Of a stretch of DNA of 64,000 nt, positions 35,253 through 43,259 are shown piece after piece. How positions within the stretch are numbered: the stretch's first letter is position 1; each line of letters opens with the position of its first letter. Source of the DNA: CAWFLT01 sp963816795 (GTDB taxonomy: Bacteria > Acidobacteriota > Vicinamibacteria > Vicinamibacterales > SCN-69-37); contig CAWFLT010000010.1 of NCBI GenBank assembly GCA_963816795.1, forward strand, positions 1-64,000, written 5' to 3'. Below the pieces are notes generated by a model. The model was not told the DNA's origin and did not search any database. It worked only from the letters and a program-made list of their open reading frames with translations. A program made the translations under genes and the position numbers.

Positions 35253-35750
35253 GTGAAGCAAATGTTCGTGGTCATCGTCGGTGTCGTGATGCTCGCCAAC
35301 GGGGCCGGCCGGATCGAACAGTCGAAGAGCGGATCGCTTCAAGGTGTCTGGCAGACGGTCGAGGTGGTGGTTGCAGGACCCAAGCCTCGGACCTTCACCA
35401 TCCCCAAGCCCGGCCCGTGGTTGACCATCATCACCGCCAGGCACTACAGCCGCACCGAAGTCCAGGCCGAAACTCCGCGTCCCCTCCTGGCAGACGTCGC
35501 CAAAGCGACGGCCGATGAGCTGCGCGCCGTGTGGGGGCCGTTCGTCGGTGAAGCGGGGACCTATGAAGTGAGCGGCGACGTGGTCACGATGCGGCCGCTT
35601 GCCTCGAAGAGCCCTGCGGCGATGGCCGCCGGCGCGTTCATCGTCTATTCCTACAAGGTAGATGGCGACACGCTGTGGCTGATCCAGCAGCGAAACCAGA
35701 CCGGTCCGTATCCGAGCCCGGCGACGTTCAAAGCCGTGCGGATCGAGTAG
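35253..35750 (+). CDS. Exported lipocalin-like domain protein
   Basis: This is about 165 residues from a GTG at 35253, which is preceded by GAGGAGGCGT as a ribosome-binding site. After a signal segment (MKQMFVVIVGVVMLANGAG) comes a lipocalin-like (PF13924 type) fold: SLQGVWQTVEVVVAGPKPRT, TIITARHYSRTEV, GTYEVSGDVVTMRPLASKSP and FIVYSYKVDGDTLWLIQQRN. Such proteins are periplasmic and probably bind small hydrophobic ligands. ATG 35205 is an alternative but adds a charged stretch before the signal. Confidence 0.78.
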   Translation: MKQMFVVIVGVVMLANGAGRIEQSKSGSLQGVWQTVEVVVAGPKPRTFTIPKPGPWLTIITARHYSRTEVQAETPRPLLADVAKATADELRAVWGPFVGEAGTYEVSGDVVTMRPLASKSPAAMAAGAFIVYSYKVDGDTLWLIQQRNQTGPYPSPATFKAVRIE

Positions 35751-35771
35751 CGCGTAGTCGCTGCGGACACC

Positions 35772-36699
35772 TCACGCACCTTGCGCTACCAGGAGCGTCT
35801 TGGCGGTGCGCGCGTGGAGGCTGACCACGCCGCGCGCCGCATGCAGCAGCGTCGTCAGGACGACCACGCCCAAGACGATGGAGACGACCCAGCCTCCTGG
35901 CGTGTCGAGCCAGGCGGGATTGAAAGTGATGTCGCCCTCGTTTTCCCACGGCACCCACCATCCAGCGCGTTGGGCGACCCCCACGACCGGCACCAGGATG
36001 AAGCTCACGGCGAGCGACAGCCCGGTGATCGCGGTCGTGAAATAGACGATGCCAAGCGGCAGCATCGCCACCAGGTAGATGAGCGTCGTCCAGGTCCGCG
36101 TGTCCTTCAGCATCTCCATGATTCGTGCGACGAGTCCATCCGGCGCGCCCGGAGTGCACGCGGCCGGCGCGGCATTCGCTCGCCGCTCACGGCTTCGAGC
36201 AGGCGGCCTTCAGCGAGGGAAATGACCCGCGTGATGCCGATGAAGCCCAGGAAGAACGGCAGTCCGATGATCAGAATGGCCAGCCCGAGGGAGAGCGACA
36301 GTCCGGTCACGGCGATGGTGAAGTAGACACAGCCGGTGACGAGGCTGAGGACCATGAAGAACAGTGAGATGTACGCGCGCGGATCCGAATAGACGGCGAA
36401 GAATCGACTCAGCGGGGTCGGTGACTGATCGACCCTGGACACCGGCGGCTGGAGCGCGGCGTTGATCTTCGTCTCCGTGTCTCGATACGCCGCCGCCACT
36501 TCGTCGGGCGCGCCGTACGTCCGCGCGATCTGTTCGAGCAGCTCCGCCTCGGACTTCCCGGATTCGCAGCGGCTTCAGCGCGGAGATGTTCCTCCGCGTC
36601 GTACAGGGCGTCCTGAATCAGCGCCGGGTCCGCACCGGCGAGCGCGGCGCGCAAGGCGTGAAGGTAGTCGTCGATCGAACGCAGGGAGGGCGGGGTCAT
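35772..36699 (-). CDS. HAAS/sensor-domain membrane protein partnered with PadR (two frameshifts)
   Basis: Reassembled across two indels (near 36555 and 36125) this is about 308 residues. It starts MTPPSLRSIDDYLHALRAAL, the N-terminal HAAS signalling helix bundle, continues through IARTYGAPDEVAAAYRDTET, then has two repeated membrane blocks of the Sensor (PF13796) type (VLSLVTGCVYFTIAVTGLSL and LPLGIVYFTTAITGLSLAVS). The two blocks are recognisably homologous. It overlaps the PadR stop by 4 bp, the usual PadR-HAAS arrangement in which the membrane protein is co-expressed with its regulator. Its signal is not known. Confidence 0.8.
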
Positions 36700-37061
36700 G
36701 AATGGTTGCCTCGCAGGAAGCGATCGACGAAGTCGCGGGTCTGATTCCAGATGCCGCTCCATTGCCCGAGCAACGCGCGGCCTTCTTTCGTAATGCGGTA
36801 GTAACGCCGTGGCGGTCCAGCATCGGACGGCTCGATGCGGCTGCGGAGGAATCCGTCCGCGCTCAGTGCGCGGAGGACCGGGTAGACGGTGCCTTCTTTG
36901 AACAGTGCCTCGCCTTCGTTCGCACGTTGCAGACGCTTGGCGATGTCGTAGCCGTACAGATCTTCGGACGATGCGTCGAGGACCGCGAGCAGCACCAATG
37001 CCACCAGGCCGGCGTTGAGCTCCTTCTGAAATTTCCTGGCGTGGCGGTCGTCCACAGCCAC
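36696..37061 (-). CDS. PadR family transcriptional regulator
   Basis: This 121-residue protein has the PadR winged-helix pattern: FQKELNAGLVALVLLAVLDA, YGYDIAKRLQ, LFKEGTVYPVLRALSADGFL in the recognition region and RYYRITKEGR in the wing. It starts with GTG at 37061; the codon directly abuts an AT-rich inverted repeat (37062-37080) that probably is its own operator. The HAAS/sensor gene follows with a 4-bp overlap. An in-frame GTG at 37055 is an alternative start. Confidence 0.9.
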   Translation of the reverse strand: MAVDDRHARKFQKELNAGLVALVLLAVLDASSEDLYGYDIAKRLQRANEGEALFKEGTVYPVLRALSADGFLRSRIEPSDAGPPRRYYRITKEGRALLGQWSGIWNQTRDFVDRFLRGNHS

Positions 37062-37080
37062 TACTATTTACCTAATAGTA
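37062..37080. promoter_or_regulatory. Inverted repeat, probable PadR operator
   Basis: TACTATT-TACCT-AATAGTA has perfect 7-bp arms and is strikingly AT-rich for this genome. It lies immediately upstream of the PadR GTG, in the position of the ribosome-binding site, so a bound repressor would block the promoter or start region. The form fits known PadR operators. Confidence 0.6.
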
Positions 37081-37087
37081 CTGGCTG

Positions 37088-38035
37088 TCAACTAGTAGTT
37101 GGAATCTTCAACAACTTGTGGACGTTCTCCCACGTGATCTTGCGAAAGACCTCGCGCGTGGTCGAGCGCTGGAGGACCGTGAGCGTTTCCCGCGCGACGC
37201 ACTTCCCCGCCAGCCGCGAGGCCGCGGGATTGTTCGCCTGGCTGACGCCGCCACCGCGGCCATCCGCACAACTGCAATCGCTCCCGAAGAACAGCTTGTT
37301 CTGATGCCGGCCCAGGAAGTCACGCGTGAACTCGGCGTCGCGCGAGAGCATGTTGTTGCCGGAGTTCGCGGCCAGATCGCCGTACAGGTTGGGATAGTCA
37401 CCGAGCAGTCGATCGGTGACGCCGCCGCGGACGATCGGCCCGGACGGGTACGCCGATTCGTTGCGGTAGTCGGCGCTGACGTTGGCCCAGAACGCGTCGG
37501 CGTGGCCGATGAACGTCGTCTTCGGAAACTCCTTCAGGATCGACTCGAACTTCGTCGCAAAGCCCGAGCTCCAGGTGCCTTCGTTGGGAAAGTGATCCAC
37601 TTCCTGGAAGTGAATCAGGATCGGCACACCGAGCTCGGCCGCCAGCGCATACGCGCGGCGGAACTCGGGGCTGTCGGTGGCGAGGTGCAGCTTCATCTCG
37701 CCGAACCCCCGGGCGCCGCTCTTCACCGCCTGGGTGAGCGCCTCGATGTTCTCCGGCCGTGCGACGTCCGCGCTCGCGAACCAGGTGAACCGCCCGGGCG
37801 CGGCGGCCTGCAAGGCGCCGACTTGTTCGGCCGCGGCCGCCCCCGTGAGCAGATTCGCTTTCGCAATGCCGACGCCATCGAGATGCGCGAGGTTGTCGGC
37901 CGGACGGCCGCGCCTGTGATGGTGGAGATCGAACACGGGCGAGCCCCACTCGTCCGGCTGCTGGCCGCGCGCCGACAGAGACGGCAACGCGACGGACGCG
38001 GCGACGGCACCGAGGAATTTGCGACGGGTCAGCAT
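37088..38035 (-). CDS. Amidohydrolase-2-like family protein with Tat signal
   Basis: This protein of about 315 residues begins MLTRRKFLGAVAASVALPSL, a twin-arginine signal (RRKFLG). The mature part is a TIM-barrel metal-dependent hydrolase: FDLHHHRRGRPADN near the N-terminus (metal ligands HxH), ILIHFQEVDHF, KTTFIGHADAFW and KLFFGSDCSC with the late aspartate. It belongs to the amidohydrolase-2/decarboxylase-lactonase superfamily; the substrate is unknown. The frame is open to 38119, but that part translates the dispersed repeat at 38050. It is probably exported folded with its metal. Confidence 0.83.
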   Translation of the reverse strand: MLTRRKFLGAVAASVALPSLSARGQQPDEWGSPVFDLHHHRRGRPADNLAHLDGVGIAKANLLTGAAAAEQVGALQAAAPGRFTWFASADVARPENIEALTQAVKSGARGFGEMKLHLATDSPEFRRAYALAAELGVPILIHFQEVDHFPNEGTWSSGFATKFESILKEFPKTTFIGHADAFWANVSADYRNESAYPSGPIVRGGVTDRLLGDYPNLYGDLAANSGNNMLSRDAEFTRDFLGRHQNKLFFGSDCSCADGRGGGVSQANNPAASRLAGKCVARETLTVLQRSTTREVFRKITWENVHKLLKIPTTS

Positions 38036-38049
38036 CGGGACTCCTTCAT

Positions 38050-38113
38050 GTAGCGCGGATTGGGCTGCAATCCGCGTGCAGTTGGCGGGCCCGAACCCGG
38101 CCCGCCCTACGTA
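38050..38113 (+). repeat. Dispersed double-hairpin repeat, copy 3
   Basis: GTAGCGCGGATTGGGCTGCA and the GGCGGGCCCGAACCCGGCCC hairpin match copies 1 and 2 with one change; the outer 8-10 bp of those copies are absent. It lies between two genes on the minus strand. Confidence 0.8.
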
Positions 38114-38131
38114 CGTCAAAGTGAAACGGCA

Positions 38132-41100
38132 CTACCGCACGACCGGGCCGAACCGCTGATCGAGCCAGTCGAGCGCCTTCCTTGATCAGTTCGTTCGTCC
38201 AGCCGAATGACGAATGGCCGCCGGGAAAGACGAGATGCTTCTTGTCGGCCGGCGCGGCGCCCAGCCAACGATAGAGTGGGACCTGCGCAGTTTCGTAGGG
38301 GAAGATTGCGTCGTGGCGGCCGTTCATCATCAGAACCGGCACACTGACGCGCGGCGCGAAATTGATCGCATCGATCTCGGGCGGTAGCAGTGTTGGGCGC
38401 GTCTGGATGGTCGCCAGGCCGCCAAGCAGAAGGATGCCTGTCCTGAGGCGCGGCTCGAGCGCCATCAACAACGGGCCCCACAGGGATCCGTGGCTGACGC
38501 CCTGATAGCCGATCGCCGCGTCCGACATGTCGTCGCGGCTCTGCAGATAGTCCACCGACTGACGCAGCTCGCTCACCCACTGCATCACGTGCTCACGATA
38601 GGAGGGCCATTCGGTCTGGAACGGATGAAATCCGTCTGAGCGCTCGTACGAGCCCTTCCAGATCGGAATCATGACGGCCCGGCCGCCTCGAATCAGGTAC
38701 TCGGCAGTGCTCCACCCGAAAACGTCTCGTTCGGTCGCACTCGATTTCCGGTAGAACGTGGCGGCGCCGCCCATGTAGATCATTGACTGATACGGCGGCC
38801 GCGCGGCGCGCGGCAGGTACAGGAGCGCCGTCAAGCGCTCGGTGCCGTACCCGGCGGCGAACGACACCCGCTGCTTGATCCAGTGGGGCGAGGAATCGTC
38901 GGTGGTCTCGACTCGCGCGTCGAGCGGCACCTGACGACGCTCGTAGAACCGCGTGAAGACCGCATACTCGGTGTCCGAGACGGGCTGCTGCGTCCTGCGA
39001 TCGAGGGACAGGCGGCGAGGCAGCGGCGCGTTTTCGGCGTCGGCGCCAGTCGCGGCCGCGTTGCCCTTCAGGCGCTTCATCGCCCGCATGCCGTTCCCGG
39101 CCGCGCGGTCGAAGGGCGATCGGGGCTCGGGGAACAGATACTGGTAGCTGGGATCGGACCACGCGCCGCCGAGCGCGATGCGCGTCGTGCCGTCGCTCGC
39201 GTTGGCCGCCCACTCGCGAACATTCCCGGCCATGTCGACGGCACCGTAGGCGCTGATCGTGCTGGACGCCGTGGACCGCCGGGGCCCTTTGCCATCGTGA
39301 TTGGTCGTCGAGAGCACGAGTCCCGGTAGCAATTGGATGTCGTTGGCCGTGTCCGCCTGATACCAGTGATAGACCGTCGGCAGCTCCTTGCCGGCAAAGG
39401 CGGCATAGGCCGCCGCTTCGTACCAGCTCAGGCCCGTCACCGGCAGGTCGTCGTCGCCGTCGGCATAGCTGCCGAGCCTCCACGAGGCGGGGCCGGGGCG
39501 ACCGGTCGTATCTTTGAGGCGCGCCATCGCCTCGTCGAACGACAGCGTGCGTGCGTCGTCGTGGAAGGGATGTGTCCAGAGCTCGCGTCGTGTGTAGCCG
39601 CCGGCGTTGACGAAGGCTGCGAACTCGCGATTCGTGACCTCGTGTCGATCGATCAGAAACGGTCCGAGGGTGACCGTCTCGACCGGCTTCACACCACCGA
39701 GGACCCAGAGCCGAATCGCGCCGCCGGGCACGCGCACCATGTCGCGATCGGGCGCGCTGTCCGGGCCGAAGATCGAAGCGCAGCGACTCGGCCGGCGTCC
39801 CGGTCACCAGATCGGCGGGCAGATGCCCCGCCAGCTCGACCCGCCAGTGATACGCGCCTCGCGGCACGCGCACTTTCTCCAGCGGCGCCGTTCCCAGCGA
39901 GACCGGCGCGCCCTCATGACCAAACGGCCGCAGCGTCACCGCCGCGCCGGCGGGCTCCGAAGACGACGGACACGCGGGTGGAGGCGAGCTCCCACAATTG
40001 TTCTGAAACAGCCGCCGCGCCGCCGTCCTGCTCGACGGCACGCGCGAGCTCGAACGCCGCCAGGAACTTGCCGTCGCGCGCGAGCGACTCGATGCGCGGC
40101 AGCGACTCCGCGACGAACACCGCGCGCCGGCTGCTGGCGAAGCCGCTCCAGATGAAATAGCTCGCGACCGCGATCGCGAGCGCCGCCGGAAGCAGGACGG
40201 CCGGACGAGTGAAGACACGGCGGCCGAACGGCCGGCGCCGGCGTGCTGATCTGGCGCAGCTCCTCGCTCACCGCCCGGGCCGTCGGCCGCTGTGTGCTCT
40301 GCTTGTCGAGGCATCGCGTGATGAGCGCGTCGATCCGGGCCCGCTGCCCCTTCGACCAATCGCTGCCCTCGTGAGACAGCGGCGCTGGCACGTCCCTCAG
40401 AATCGACGACATGACCGAGGCACTGGAGGCGCCGTCGAAGGGGCGTCGGCCAGTGGCGAGCTCGTACAGCACGATGCCGAGCGAGAAAACGTCGCTCGGC
40501 TCGTGCACGGCATGTCCTTCGATCTGCTCCGGCGACATGTACGCCGGCGTGCCCATCACCACGCCAATCGCGGTGCCGGCGTCGGATGTTCTGGTCGCAT
40601 CGCCCGCGCCGGTGGACTGGAGCGCCTTCGCGATGCCGAAGTCCAGCACCTTGACCGACCAGCCCGAACCAGAGCCATCGGTAACACCGGGAGCCGAGAG
40701 CGTAGGCTCGAGGCGACCGTCCGAAGGACGCGTGGGGGTGGGCCGCCTTCGCGCCGAGGCGCTTCGGCGAGCTGCGCCGAAGCCTTGGCGGAGGCGAGGC
40801 CCCACGCGCCTTTAATCATGATGTTCGCGGGCTTCAGGTCGCGATGGACGATGCCTTTCTCGTGCGCGGCCGCCAGCGCGTCCGCAAGTGCCGCGGCGAT
40901 CTCGAGGAAGCGCGCGAACGGCAACCCGTGTTCTGGCAGGATGCGGTCGAGCGACTGCCCCTCGACGAGCTGCATCGTCAGGAAGTGGACGTGCGTCGCT
41001 TCGTCCTCTTCAACTGAGTAGACCGTGACGATGCCCGGGCAATCGAGGGCGGCGAGGACCTGCGCCTCACGCTGGAATCGCGCGAGCCGGTCGGTATCTC

Positions 41101-41236
41101 GCGCGACGTCGTTCGGAAGCACTTTCAGGGCCACGTCGCGGCCGAGCTTGGTGTCCCGCGCGCGAAAGACCTGGCCCATTCCACCTCTGCCCAGCTCGGC
41201 CAGAATCTCGTAGTGTCCGAGGGTCTGGCCGATCAC
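38132..41236 (-). CDS. Kinase / formylglycine-generating-enzyme-like / alpha-beta hydrolase fusion, interrupted by element F and several frameshifts
   Basis: One long gene (about 990 codons when joined) can be traced. Part 1: Pkn-type kinase (GTG 41236, GQTLGHYEILAELGRGGMGQ, HRDLKPANIMIK, then VKVLDFGIAKAL after the insertion, AYMSPEQIEG). Part 2: a membrane/TPR-like linker (FVAESLPRIESLARDGKFLA). Part 3: an FGE-sulfatase/SUMF1 domain (VRVPGGAIRLWVLGGVKP, FLIDRHEVTNREFAAFVNAG, DMAGNVREWAANASDGT, LGGAWSDPSYQ). Part 4: a dienelactone-hydrolase-like domain with GYQGVSHGSLWG, PVLMMNGRHDAIF and GGHSSFGW. Kinase-FGE fusions are known in Acidobacteriota; the third enzyme domain is less usual. Frame breaks occur at element F, near 40240, 40000, 39960, 39760 and 38180. 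The element is a real insertion; the others may be sequencing indels. Confidence 0.82.
40685..40815 (+). repeat. Palindromic G-rich element F (long form) inserted in the kinase domain
   Basis: It reads ACACCGGGAGCCGAGAGCGT, GGCTCGAGGCGACC, GCGTGGGGGTGGGCCGCCTT, an inner hairpin shared with element D, AGGCCCCACGCGCC and TTTAATC. It splits the kinase gene between NIMIK and GWSVKVLDFG, antisense to the gene, and its length shifts the frame. Confidence 0.8.
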
Positions 41237-41347
41237 GGGCGAGGCCTCGCAGGAGCCATTACGCGGCAAACGCAGACTTGGGGAGCCATGCAGGAGGGAG
41301 TTTACCGTGCTTCGGTCAGGCCTCGGGGGGTCCGGTGCAAACTGCCC

Positions 41348-41840
41348 CTACTGCGCGTAGCGCGAGGCGGTCGCGTCGCGCTGCGCGCTCAGCTCGGACA
41401 CGAGCGCTGTGAACTCGGGGTGATTGCGAAGCGGCGCCAGCAGCGGATCCCGCTGATAGAAGATCGCGCACGGGAACCCAGTCTCGGCCGCCGATCGGAG
41501 CCATCGAAGCGACTGGGTGGCGTCGCCAAGCTGCGCGAATGCGGTGCCGAGGTTGTAGGCCACGTGATGATCTCGGTAGGCGCTGCCCTCGACCCGCGCC
41601 AGAGCGGCTCGCGCCGCGCTCACTTCGCCTGAGGCGGCGAGCACGCTCGCCAGAGCGGCGCCCGATCGCGAAGCCGTCGAGGCGGATGGGTCGGAGGCCA
41701 GCTCTTCGAGCATCCGCCGGGCTCGGGCGATATCGCCGGTGTAATAGAACGCGAGCGCCAGGTACGCATTGCCGATCACACGGCTGCTCTTCCGGCTCAC
41801 GTCCTCGAGCCGTTGCCGCGCGACACTGCGCCCCTTTGAC
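41348..41840 (-). pseudogene. C-terminal TPR fragment of a lost regulator or kinase
   Basis: The 150-residue frame (NAYLALAFYYTGDIARARRM, YNLGTAFAQLGDATQSLRWL, FYQRDPLLAPLRNHPEFTAL) is a run of TPR helices ending in VSELSAQRDATASRYAQ, the usual C-terminus of Acidobacteriota TPR-containing kinases and winged-helix regulators. The upstream part is cut off by about 41840, where a divergent methyltransferase gene begins. No start codon with a plausible N-terminus is present. Confidence 0.65.
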
Positions 41841-41869
41841 CGTCAAGACAAACACGACATGATTCGCAG

Positions 41870-42672
41870 ATGGCCAGTTTCAATCCGCGCCGCGTCGTGT
41901 TGCTCCTCGTCGCGATCGTCGCGAGCGCCACCGCGCTGTCCGGTCAGCAGGCTCGCCACCCGGTCAGCGGCCGCATCCTGGCGCCGACGATGGGCGTCGA
42001 GGGCGCGGCGTGGCTGGACCGCCCGGAACGCGAAGCGGAAGAAGCGCCGTCGAAAGCCATCGCCGCGTTGAAGGTGCCGAACGGCGCGACGGTGGCCGAT
42101 GTCGGCGCCGGGTCGGGGTACTACACCGTGCGGCTGGCCAAGGTCGTCGGGCCGCAAGGGCGCGTCGTCGCGACCGACCTGCAGCCCGGCATGCTCGATT
42201 TGATCCGCGCCAAGCTCGCACGCGAGCAACTCACGAACGTCACGCTCGTGCAGGGACGCGCCGACGATCCGCTGCTGCCGGCGGCCACCTTCGACCTGAT
42301 CCTGATGGTCGACGTCTATCACGAGCTGGCGGCGCCCCAGGTGTTCGTCCGCAAGCTGAAGGACGCGCTCAAGCCCACGGCCGCCTGGTGCTCATCGAGT
42401 TCCGGCTCGAAGATCCGAGCGTGCCGATCCGTGAGGTTCACAAGATGAGCGTGAGCCAGGTGCGCCAGGAACTCGGCGCCGACGGCTTCCGGATCGAGCG
42501 CGTGATCGACGTGCTTCCCTGGCAGCACATCATCGTGCTGGCGCCGGCCTCGCCGCCCGGCTACGCCAACTCTTTGAATGGATTGAAGACCTTGAGCCCC
42601 GGCCGCTTGAAGTCTCGATCGTTCCCCGTGACGATCACAAGTCTGTGGCGGCGCGCGGTCGCCGCGATGTAG
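41870..42672 (+). CDS. Exported class I SAM-dependent methyltransferase (one frameshift)
   Basis: The protein starts MASFNPRRVVLLLVAIVASA with a signal peptide, unusual for a methyltransferase but common in this lineage. It continues with the class I core: ATVADVGAGSGYYTVRLAKV (motif I), VVATDLQPGMLDLI (motif II) and FDLILMVDVYHEL. Near 42385 the frame shifts; the end (GRLVLIEFRLEDPSVPIREV, LPWQHIIVLAPASPPG) runs in the next frame. That frame has no stop until 42672, so it overlaps the convergent vapC gene by about 110 bp. The natural stop may lie near 42565 if another indel is present. The substrate is unknown. Confidence 0.78.
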
Positions 42673-42980
42673 CTGTCCTCAACCGGCATGCGCTGTCCCG
42701 CCTTGTCGAGCAGACGTTCCTGCTCCGCCCAGACGTGGGCAACCGACACGTTGAACCCGTGGATACGTCCATGCAACGCGTCAACCAGACGGGTGAGCCA
42801 CGCCTGCAGTGCCTGGCGCTGTCGGCCTTCTTTTGTTCGCACCCAGTACGCCAACTGCGCGATCACGACGGCACTCGTGTAGCACCGATCCTGCTCCGCT
42901 TCGAGCCAGGCAATGACCTTCGCGTCGCCATTCCGCTTCGCTGGCTGGCAGATGACGTCCGTATCGAGCAGCCAGCTCAC
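42561..42980 (-). CDS. vapC: VapC-type PIN-domain toxin (ribonuclease)
   Basis: This 139-residue PIN domain opens with MSWLLDTDVICQPAKRNGD (acidic residues Asp6/Asp8). Further acidic residues lie in MPVEDSYIAATARRHRL and TGNDRDF, which complete the four-acid magnesium site. VapC toxins cleave tRNA or rRNA. The gene overlaps the antitoxin gene by 4 bp. The C-terminal FKRPGLKVFNPF is a typical PIN ending. Its 3' end overlaps the convergent methyltransferase frame. Confidence 0.9.
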   Translation of the reverse strand: MSWLLDTDVICQPAKRNGDAKVIAWLEAEQDRCYTSAVVIAQLAYWVRTKEGRQRQALQAWLTRLVDALHGRIHGFNVSVAHVWAEQERLLDKAGQRMPVEDSYIAATARRHRLVIVTGNDRDFKRPGLKVFNPFKELA

Positions 42981-43204
42981 AGCTTGCGCCGCCTGGCGGG
43001 GGCACGTCGCCGGGGAGGCACATCGTCAGGGCTGACGGGACACGCCTTCAGCACCGCGAGCCAACTCTCTCGACCGGCGAGGCGCCGGAAGACGATGGCG
43101 TCTTCCTCCGCATCGAAGTGCGCGTCGAAGTAGTCGCCGGGCTTGGCTGGCGCAAGCGCGGCCGGCACGGTCAAGCGCCGCTTGGCATCAAGTGTCACGA
43201 CCAT
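42977..43204 (-). CDS. vapB: VapB-type AbrB-fold antitoxin
   Basis: This 75-residue protein starts MVVTLDAKRRLTVPAALAPA, the swapped-hairpin AbrB/SpoVT DNA-binding element, followed by a toxin-binding tail with a basic end (RRRAPARRRKL). It is directly upstream of vapC with a stop-start overlap, the usual antitoxin-toxin order. It should repress its own operon; TGGGATTATCCCACCA (43207-43222) just upstream contains an inverted repeat (TGGGAT/ATCCCA) that may be the operator. Confidence 0.88.
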   Translation of the reverse strand: MVVTLDAKRRLTVPAALAPAKPGDYFDAHFDAEEDAIVFRRLAGRESWLAVLKACPVSPDDVPPRRRAPARRRKL

Positions 43205-43259
43205 GGTGGGATTATCCCACCAGTGCGGTCCGCCCGCCAGCAGATCCGTCGCGCGAGAC

